Positions 55,763-64,000 of a DNA stretch of 64,000 nt are shown here, one piece after another. Below the pieces are notes generated by a model. It did no database searches and had not been told where the DNA came from. It saw only the letters and a program-made list of their open reading frames with translations. Numbering within the stretch: the first letter of the stretch is position 1; each line of letters begins with the position of its first letter. The stretch is from positions 217,502 to 281,501 of the forward strand of contig MU006220.1 in the NCBI GenBank assembly GCA_010093685.1, given 5' to 3'. The translations under genes were made by a program, and so were the position numbers. This DNA is from Ophiobolus disseminans (lineage: Eukaryota; Ascomycota; Dothideomycetes; Pleosporales; Phaeosphaeriaceae).

Positions 55763-56376
55763 GACGTGTGGCGAAGGGGACCGTCAAAGAAGACGTCGCA
55801 AATAAGGTACTGAAGTGGAAACAACAAACTACGACTGCGCAACGAACGACATGGGGTGGGGGTATGATGGGTAGATTTACAGCAAAACTAACGACGGCAA
55901 CGCGAAGATGGGAGAAGCGCGATGGCGAGCGACCGGGAGACTCGTAATCGCACGCTGCACAGCCGTGAACCAGTCTCGCTTGGCGGCCGGATGGCGGAGA
56001 ACGGGGGCTGGGCACGAGGCCGCGACGCGAATGAAACGGCAGTCGAGAGTTAGCTGTCACTTGTCACTGCACAATGTCGTCTTAGTCTCGACTTTTAGGT
56101 GCATGTCGTAACCTCACACAACTTCTGCTGTTGGTATTGCAGCGCAGGTACAGAGTTTTGTTCACTGGAGCATCGCATTGCTAAAAACAGCATCGCGCGT
56201 AAAACACGAGGGGATATCCATACACGGAACATCGGCATCAGCCCTACAGAGCTTATTTGGTCGCTGCTTCACAGCCTGCCGTCCTCGCAACATAAGAAAA
56301 CGGTTCGCCGAGTGCTCGCCTGCTGACAAAAGCTGCACTCCTTACCATCAGCGCCCCCAGAAATACATCCAAGCAA
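55763..56376. other. Spacer between ADAM promoter and acetyl-CoA synthetase 3' end
   Basis: These 614 bp include the ADAM promoter. No additional gene or motif was recognised. Confidence 0.4.
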
Positions 56377-58813
56377 CTATTTCTTCTTAGACTGGTGCAC
56401 AATGTCGATAATCTTGTCCACTACCGAAGGATCCGAGAGCTGTAGGATGCCGTTAGTCCGGGTTCCACACCACCACGTACGCGTCACCGCATGGCTGCCC
56501 AGCAACCACAAAGAGAATTTATCGCACTTACCGTCGACGTGTCGCCCAACTGGTCCTCCTCTCCCGCCAAGATCTTTCGCATGATACGGCGCATGATCTT
56601 GCCCGACCGTGTCTTGGGCAGATCTGGAACCACAAAAATCGCTTTTGGTGCCGCAAACGGACCAATCGACTTGCGCACTTGCAGGATCAGGTCTTTCTTG
56701 ACTTGGTCACTGGACTCGGTGCCCTCCTTGAGCGCCACGAAGGCGTTCACAGCCTGGCCTGTTAGTTCGTCATTGATTCCGACCACCGCGGCCTCAGCGA
56801 CTTGGTCTGGAAGTCGGTTAGCACGACGGAGTTAACACGCTTGGCGTCAGCAGGATACATACGATGCTCAATCAACGCTGCTTCAATTTCTGCAGTCGAC
56901 AGTCTGTGTCCAGAGACGTTGACGACATCGTCCACGCGGCCTCGGATCCAGTAGTAGCCTTCGTGGTCACGTCCAGCACCGTCTCCGGTGAACTGCATAT
57001 GTTAGCATGTATGCTTATCTTGTCACGTTCATACTCACGTAGTAGCCCTTGTATACGTTCAGATATGTGTCCATGTACCGCTGGTGAGCTCCCCAGACTG
57101 TGCGTGCTAGACTGGGCCATGGCTGCTTGAAAGCCAATACACCTTCGACATCGTTGCCGTGTATCTCTTCGCCAGAGACAGGATCAATAATCGCAGGCTC
57201 GATACCGAAGAAAGGAAGTGACGCGGATCCAGGCTTCGTAGGTGTGACACCTCCGAGTGGCGAAATGACATGGGAGCCGGTCTCAGTTTGCCAGTAAGTC
57301 TGCCCAAGTCAGCATCTCGTTCCCAGGACAGGATGCAATCGACTTACATCAACAACGTGTGCCTCCTCCTTTCCGACAATCTCAAAGTACCACTTCCAGA
57401 CCTCGGCTGCGATTGGCTCACCGACAGATCCAAGGATTCGGAGGTTTTTCATCTTGTGCTTGACATGTTCGTTACCCGCACGCTTCAGCAGTCGCAGTGC
57501 AGTTGGCGCAACGTAGAACTGGCTGACGTTGTACTTGTCGACAATGTCCCAGTAACGCGAGAAGTTGGGATACGCCGGCGTACCCTCGAAGACGACCGTG
57601 GCAATACCCAGGAGCAAGGGGGCATACACGACATATGTGTGGCCGGTAATCCATCCGACATCACCGCCGCAGAAGAATACGTCGTTGTCGTGGATGTCGA
57701 ATACGTACTTGCCGGTTGCTGCAGCGCCGAGGAGGTATCCTCCAGTGGTGTGCATAACACCCTTGGGCTTGCCAGTTGAACCAGATGTATAGAGCAGGAA
57801 GAGAGGGTCTTCTGAGCTCATCGACTCCGGTGCAATGTAGTTGGGGTACTTCTCGACCTCCTCGTGCCACCACCAGTCTCGTCCCTTGGTCCATGGGATC
57901 TCGGCGCCGGTGCGCTTGTACACGAGACAGTGGCTGATGTTGGGACATTGCTTCAAGGCCTCGTCGACAATCTTCTTTGTGCCAATGACCTTGCCGCCGC
58001 GCTTGCCCTCGTCGGTGGTAATGACGACCTTGCTCTCGGCATCGATGATGCGGTCGCGTAGGGAGTCGGACGAGAAGCCGGCAAAGACTACGGAGTGAAC
58101 AGCACCAATACGAGAGCAGGCCAAGAATGCGATGACCGCCTCTGGAATCATGGGCAGGTACAGAGCAACAGTGTCACCCTTCTTGACGCCCATCTCCTTG
58201 AGTGTCCAAGCGAGCTTTGACACCTGGCGGAGGAGTTCGCCATATGTGATGGTGCGACTATCGCCCTCGTCGTCCGCCTCGTAGATGATGGCGGGCTTGT
58301 TGGGGTCCTTGAATGCGTGACGGTCGACGCAGTTGTAGCTGGCATTCAGCTTGCCTTCAACAAACCACGCATTGTCGCCGCCTTCGAAGCTGCCGGCGTG
58401 CACTGTCTGGAAATCGCGTTCCCACGTGAGCAGTTCACGCGCTAGACGGCCCCAGAACTGCTTCGGCTCTGTGATGGACTCCTTGTACAGCTTCTGGTAC
58501 TCCTCGAGGCCGCTAAGATGTGGTTTCGAATGCGGGTGCTTCCTGTGAAGTTATCATTAGCATCTGACTTCGCATTGGCCCAAAGCCGTGGCGGAGCTGA
58601 TCGCGATGTGCGTCGCTCGGCGTCGCGGGGTCACCCCGCATTGTCGCGAACTGAAAGCTTGGATGACGCCGCAGCTGTCATAGTCTCGGGAGATGATGCA
58701 ATGTCCAAACAAAGGTTCACTCACTCAAGAAAGGCTTTGGGAACGTGGTAGGTGTCCACCTGGTGGGCCTCGGCCACAACAGGCGTAGAGGGCTTCTTGT
58801 CTCCGTCAGACAT
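56377..58813 (-). CDS. Acetyl-CoA synthetase
   Basis: This enzyme makes acetyl-CoA from acetate, ATP and CoA through an adenylate; cytosolic/nuclear, essential for growth on acetate (facA/acs-1 type). Six exons, 58725..58813, 57348..58542, 57039..57299, 56863..56992, 56532..56806 and 56377..56439, give 670 aa. Signatures are LFLLYTSGSTGKPKGVMHTT (AMP-binding loop), DVGWITGHTYVVYAPL, TYWQTETGSHVISPLGG across an exon junction, the hinge IRGRVDDVVNVSGHRLSTAE, and TRSGKIMRRIMRKILAG with the regulatory acetylated Lys. The N-terminus MSDGDKKPSTPV has no targeting signal. The first intron (58543..58724, 182 nt) is about three times the usual length here and follows immediately after the leader, a place where regulatory elements often lie. 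Confidence 0.97.
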
Positions 58814-60492
58814 TGTCGTTCGGTGTGACGTTTGTAGCTGTCGCAGGGGTGCAGAGCGGCGCAATGCTTCAAATCTCGCGAGTCGCGTGCCCGAGTGCTT
58901 CAAGAACGTGCTAAGCCGCTATGGCAGTCGCGAGAAATGGGGACCTGAGCTGCGAAGTAGATATATGTCTCAATTCCGGGTAAAGGGCTCGGCGGTTCGC
59001 TTGAGAGCGGCAGCGGCCCAAATTGAAGCTCTGGGTATCTCTCGGAGAACAGCTGCCTTGGTTAAGTGGAGCTGGATGGTGGGATTGGTGCTAGTGTGCA
59101 ATCGAGAGTGCCAAAGTATGCGCAGAGGGCAGAGGGTTTACAAATAGCCCATGGGCGAAAGGCTCCCTTATGAACACCAGGCCCACAAAGCGCGATCGCT
59201 CCCTTACCCCTCGTGTTGGCTTCTGCGGGGACATGGAATATGACGAAAGTTCTCTGAATTGGTCCTTTGTCTAGGCCCACAGCTCGTTCAGTCACACGGT
59301 AGCCACTCACCAACGAGGATAGCTTCGACCGGTCCCTGTGATGCCTCCGTTTCTCCGGATTACCAGTTAACCGCAGCCGCGGCTACCAATTGGGCGGCAC
59401 TTACGTGCTGATCAAGCGAACAATTTGCTCTGGCTGCTGTGATTTGGTAGGCGCGTTGTGCCTTGCTTGCTTCTGTGCTGTTGTGTTTGGTTATGCGGGG
59501 AGCTTCAAAGCCCACAATCAATCGATGGTGTGATGAATTTTGGCAAGCATGCATGTGTTTGGAGCAATCCAACCGCCAAAACGAACTGAGCTACTTCCTA
59601 GGTTAGATCTTGTTGGATACAAGCGCAAATGCAGCTCTGGATACTGAATGCGACTTGCAGTTGCGTGTTTCGAAATGTTCCAAGGTCTCCTGTCACGGGG
59701 TTGGTGGCTAGAGAAGCCAACGCTAAGGAAGGCAGCTTGGATGACGACACAAACCCTTTCATACGAAACTAACCAAGGTAAAGATCAACCCTGTCCGAGC
59801 CACGCGACATTGCAAGCATGAGCTTGTTCAACTCGGACTTGTGGATACAGTAAAGATCGCCCGAGGCACCGGCAATTGTTCCCGTAAGCTTTTCCATTCC
59901 CATTTCCACCTCAAGCTCTTTCCTCGATGAAGAGGTCTCAAAGCGTTTTATATCTCCTTCTCCAGACCATGACTGTGGTAGGCTGTTCATGTTGCAGAAG
60001 ATGGTTCAGACTAAGTTTTCCCTGTTGCTGCTAAAGCTCGACAAACTTTTATAACATCTTCCGCAGCCAGCAAGTGTGTCTTGGCATGTAGAAACTGGAA
60101 CAGTATTCTGAATAGGTTGGTTGGTTCAAAATGTATGTCGTCCAACTAACTTCGATTCATAGCTATAGTACCGATAACTACGACTACACCATCCGCTCTA
60201 CCCGTCGTCATAGCGACCATCACGTACTAGCATGGATTATGTCCAGCATTGGCTGACGTTGTGCCCTGGCTAGGCGCAATGTTCCGGCGACCTTGACCAA
60301 TAGGAGGTGTTGAGTAGGCATAACTCAGTGAGATATGAATGCGGGGTCCCGTGTGGCTGATGTGTGTCGACGCGAAAGGATGTCTTGCGTAATTGCTAAG
60401 CTCTTCACAGAAAGAAATCGTACAGTCTCCACCATGTAGGACTTAAATCGTTCATTGCGCAAAACCTCATCGCAGCCTGACCCATGGCCACT
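58814..60492. other. Acetyl-CoA synthetase promoter region and 1.7-kb spacer
   Basis: Mostly non-coding. One minus-strand frame of 73 codons, 59769..59990 (MNSLPQSWSGEGDIKRFETS ...), has a good ATG and a hydrophilic, protein-like composition, and ends near a possible GTTAGT donor. It could be a small or first exon but lacks support. Carbon-repression sites were not confidently assigned. Confidence 0.4.
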
Positions 60493-62345
60493 TCACACCA
60501 CAAGTTCTTTCTGCTTCAGCTTTGCGTCATCTCCATCATCCCCATTCTTGTTCTCTTCTATGAGCTTGGCATCTTTCGATGCTTGTTCCCTCGCCCGCTC
60601 ACCAGAGGTGCAATGATATTTCGCAAATTCTCCCGTAGGCACTCCATTTTGGAACAGTTCGTCCACCTCCTCAAGTGATCTGCCATGCATCTCGGGCAAA
60701 AAGAAGTAAAAGAACACAAAGGTAATGGCATTAGAGGCGGCCCATATGTATCCAACCTTTGCTCCCCAATTCAACTCTTTGGAGTTGATGAAGTACGGTG
60801 TCGTGAAGGAGATCAACCAAGCACTGTCCATATGGGTCAGTGAACCTCGGAAGCATCCTAAAGACTGACACTCACAAAATATAGTTGATCCCTGTTCCTG
60901 TCCCTATCGTGATAACCCTCAGTCGCGAACTCACAAGTTCATTCGCAATAGGCCAACTCAATGCGTTCGAGAATCCAGTGTACGTAAACTGATACATCAG
61001 TGCACATGCCAGGATCGCTTTGCCGCCTGCAGTCGAGCCCGGGGTGACAGATTGCGCGATCGCCATGCCCAGCATGAAGAGAGCGGCACCAGCATGCCCT
61101 GTCAACATGAGTGAGCGCCGCCCAAGTGTACGGTAGGAGAGCGTGATTCCAAGCAGGACGCCGCAGAGGCCCATGAAAGACTTGAGGATCGTTGCTAGGA
61201 AAGGGCGATTGACACCGGCTGCCTGGAAGAAGAACGTCTGTTTCTCTTTCGTCAGTAGTTTCACGTCGAAATCCAGGATGAAGCATAAAGACGCGTGCCA
61301 AACTCACCGCATACCCAATAGTCAACCACACCCCACTGGACGAATGACTCAAAATAACCGCGCAACAAAGCACCGTCCTCCTCCTCTCCACCCCCTTAAA
61401 CATATCCCCCAAACTACTCCCCCTCCCCACCTCCATGTCCTCCCTAATCCCATGCTTCATCTCCACAAACTCCTCTTCCAACGCCCCCTCCCTCCCCTCA
61501 AAGCTCCTCCCCCTCAACCTCCCCAGCGCAATCTTCGCCTCCGCCTCCCGTCCCCGCATGAGCAACCACCTTGGACTCTCCGGCACAAAGAAAACAAAAC
61601 AAGACAGCAAAACCGGCACAGCATACAAACTCGCCAACGGAATCCGATACGCAAGTTTCCCAGCATACTCCTTCGCCCGCTCATTCACCACCGCACCAAG
61701 CATGCCCCCCACACTAACCCACACCCCAAACGCACTCACCAGCGGCCCGCGCAAATGCGCCGGCGCTGCTTCAGCCACGTACACGTTTGCGAATGTGATG
61801 AAGAACCCGTTCGAAATGCCGATTAGTATGCGCCCAAAGTACAGCCCGGTGAGCGTCGAGCTCCCGACTTGCACGCCCGCGGCCACGGAGCTGATGATGC
61901 TGGCGAGCCAGATGGCGGGGCGGCGCCCGAAACGTAGGGAGAAGGGGTGGGTGAGGAAGATGGAGAGGATGGTGCCGATGTTGAGGGAGGAGGAGAGGAG
62001 TTGCTGGGGTGTGGCTTGTTTTCATTGTTAGCAGCAGCTAGGTAGGACGAGGCCCCAAAAAGGAAAGGGACGTACTAGCAATATTCCACCCACTCTTCGC
62101 CTTCCCGTCCCTATACCCATAGACTTCAAGAAAGCCCGTCATAGCCTGAAACCCAGCAATAGTCGCAGTATCATATCTGCAGCAAGATACATTAGTCTGG
62201 AGAACCACGAAGTGCAAAACAAAGGATAAAGAGAATTTCGGACGAGGTACCCGTATTGACAATTCGCAAGACTCATTGCAAGGCACATAAGTATGCATTT
62301 CCAATTCTCTCTCACGGGAGTTTGGCGCGCGGGACGGAGCGGCAT
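60493..62345 (-). CDS. MFS sugar transporter (alpha-glucoside/maltose permease-like)
   Basis: A second sugar porter in the window, plasma membrane. Exons 62251..62345, 62076..62176, 61308..62014, 60876..61237 and 60493..60823 sum to 531 aa; junctions restore CQYGYDTATIAGFQAM (TM1) and IAFLTHP-like TM2 sequence. Signatures are SLRFGRRPAIW, GRILIGISNGFFITFANVYVAE, APAHLRGPLVSAFG, VPESPRWLLMRGREAEA at the TM6 end, SYRTLGRRSLM, and FFFLPEMHGRSLEEVDELFQ at the C-terminus. The TM1 and PEMHGRSLEE features resemble fungal maltose/alpha-glucoside permeases more than hexose porters, but substrate remains a guess. Five introns in view are all GT-AG except that none is GC. The hydrophilic tail is Lys/Glu/Asp-rich. 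Confidence 0.92.
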
Positions 62346-63274
62346 GGCGTAGGAATAACTTGTCTATCTCTGAGCTCTTTTTTCGTGTTGGAGATACGAA
62401 TAATACAATAGATAGATACAAGAAAATTTATGCGCGCAAGACTTACATATATACAGCACTCAACCATAAACGGTGTACACTTTTGTATGGTATGAATATT
62501 CTACCTACCCCACTTCTCATCTTTCGCCCGATTCATATACCGGCCCAGATGCTCGGAGTCGCACAAATGTAGAGTGCGCCCTACGGATCAAGTGCAGGAA
62601 AATTTGCAGGGAGGACACTTGGCTGGATGTGTGGGCTATACTGGCGGGCGTATCAACGCTGGTGATGATGCGAGGGTTGTTGTTCATTCGGTAGAGCAAT
62701 GCATTTACCCTGCGTGTACAAGGCATGGGTAGCGCTGTGAGGTATGGGTAATTGTCAGTGTCACAAAGCCACGAGCATTGGTGACCGAGTGTTGGAAGAT
62801 ATTTAGGGTAAAGAGATTATGTGCAACAACGTATACTTGCATCTGAGCTCATGATCATTATGAGATGGCTAATTACTGCCGCAGAAGTGCAGCTGTGAGT
62901 AAATCTTGCTCGAGATAGCAAGGCCATCTGTAGTTGTCTACAGGTTGTCGACCGATAATCTAGGGCTGTAGGTTTGTGGTCCATACGCCTTGCTCTAATC
63001 GACAGCTAGAAAAGAGCATTGCAAAGTAAGCCATCCATAGGCACCGAGCTGAAGCGATGGCCAGTCTTCCTAAACTTCTATACTGTGATGTGCCTCGAAC
63101 CGCGAGTCCGACCTCGAATGTCTATGTGCTTATCGAAACAAGCGTATCTTCGTTTGTGGCAATCCCGGACCCAGCACAGCGTCTCGCTAGATGTTGGCTG
63201 GTGCGACTATAAGCACCACTTCCTCCCGCCGGCGAGGTCGTTTCGGTGCTGCGATAGTTTGAGGATATGCCCGT
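62346..63274. other. Spacer between MFS transporter and ARMH3-like gene
   Basis: These 929 bp contain the transporter promoter and the 3' flank of the partial gene. No gene, repeat or RNA was recognised. Confidence 0.4.
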
Positions 63275-64000
63275 TCACACATCGTCATTGATCAGCTTTG
63301 CATCGTCCACAGCAGCTCTCGCAATGCGCTTCAACAAAGTCTTGCGATCAGCTTCTCGAAACTTCTCCCACCGATCCAATCCCTCACTGCTGTCGATTGA
63401 GAGTGTTTCGTAACCCTGCTTGATCACTTTGCTGACTTCCAGAGGGCTGAGATGCTTGCCCTTGGACTTTCCACCTTCACCGTCCAACAGCGATTGATAA
63501 TGCGCCGAGACATTGATGAGTGACTGTGTAGGACCGTTCTGGCTCGATAGTCCGAATGCATCTCGGAACTTTACAAGAACATCGCCCGACTCGGTAAGTT
63601 TGTAGAAAAGGTCATCGTAGGATGCCGGATCGGGAAGAAAGTTTTCGCCGCTCGAGAGGGCGAACGCAAGCAGACTAACGAGGGCATTGATCATCTCCGA
63701 TGACTTGTAGTTCGACTTGACATCGCTTTCGTATGTCATCAAGAATCGGACGAACGATAGGAGCGTTCTCCAGACCTCGGACCAGTGGTAGGCAAGGCGT
63801 ACTTTTGCGCGGCTGAGGTAGGATAATATCCGTAAGAGGATGCCGAGACAAAGACTAGTGCCATGTTAATGACTGGCCAAAATCTACAGCGAAACAGCTG
63901 CTGACCTATAGAAGTCGACATCGAGCCGTCTTCGCAAGTTGTGGTTAATGCCATCGAGCATCAGGTCCAAGATGACGGTAGTCGGCACCCTGTCGCTCCT
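63275..64000 (-). CDS. C-terminal part of ARMH3-like (DUF1741, C10orf76/UPF0588) protein
   Basis: Partial: the gene continues beyond the right edge. Exons 63906..64000 (incomplete 5') and 63275..63854 flank a 51-nt GTCAGC...ACTAG intron; joined they read NHNLRRRLDVDFY then SLCLGILLRILSYLSRAKVR and LAYHWSEVWRTLLSFVRFL. That RLDVD ... YHW-E-W series matches the DUF1741 domain of human ARMH3 and S. pombe UPF0588, armadillo-like proteins; ARMH3 supports Golgi PI4KB/GBF1 function in animals, while the fungal role is unclear. The last 150 residues are charged and helical (ETLSIDSSEGLDRWEKF) and end with INDDV. About 225 residues are visible. Confidence 0.83.

Noticed and set aside
1..64000. CRISPR arrays, bacterial operons, rRNA genes, intact transposases
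   Set aside because: No direct-repeat/spacer pattern, ribosome-binding sites, rRNA sequence or transposase/integrase motifs were seen. All recognised genes are eukaryotic with introns.

Overview
The window is nuclear DNA of a filamentous ascomycete. Genes carry short spliceosomal introns (mostly 46-70 nt) with CTAAC/CTGAC-like branch sites. They are monocistronic on both strands with 0.3-2 kb spacers, and include fungal families such as a HET-domain protein, a fungal rhodopsin-domain protein, a Gag1-like clamp protein, MFS sugar transporters and a fungal ADAM. A Dothideomycete (Pleosporales-type) is my inference from overall style; nothing here proves it. I saw no bacterial, viral or intact transposon genes, and no tRNA, rRNA or CRISPR.

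Layout. 0.3-2.6 kb: mitochondrial pyruvate carrier subunit and complex I NDUFA2 subunit, head to head over 278 bp, then an IFI6/ISG12-like gene with an in-frame TGA. 3-4.7 kb: two small unrecognised genes, one coiled-coil and one cysteine-rich. 6.7-10.5 kb: secreted PQQ-type beta-propeller protein and an MFS sugar transporter. 11.3-15.2 kb: HET-domain gene with a one-base frameshift and a co-oriented multi-pass membrane protein. 15.9-19.7 kb: an unrecognised protein and a Ser/Thr-rich single-pass surface protein. 20.6-21.7 kb: a very degenerate tandem array of palindrome-bearing repeats in a gene-poor gap. 22.3-30.4 kb: Gag1-like clamp protein, sphingosine-1-phosphate lyase, mitochondrial uL16m, and replication factor C large subunit (the last two head to head). 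32.1-37.4 kb: Ser-rich protein, DNA polymerase iota with a 6-nt microexon, and an SDR carbonyl reductase. 37.7-39.9 kb: two coiled-coil genes, one broken. 40.3-45.2 kb: argininosuccinate lyase, two tandem RanBP2-type zinc-finger small proteins (36 and 113 aa), and an RCC1-like protein. 45.4-52.7 kb: rhodopsin-domain protein, an unrecognised protein ending inside an 84-bp tandem duplication, and signal peptide peptidase. 53.3-62.3 kb: ADAM metalloprotease, acetyl-CoA synthetase, and a second MFS sugar transporter. 63.3 kb to the right edge: the C-terminal part of an ARMH3 (DUF1741)-like gene.

There is no biosynthetic cluster. Most genes are core housekeeping: mitochondrial metabolism, DNA replication and repair, lipid and amino-acid metabolism. 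They are interspersed with accessory genes (HET, rhodopsin-domain, cysteine-rich, coiled-coil) that show signs of decay or rapid evolution. Exon coordinates were derived by hand from splice signals and reading-frame continuity. Where every exon sums to a whole number of codons and motifs continue across junctions I give high confidence; otherwise I say the model is tentative.
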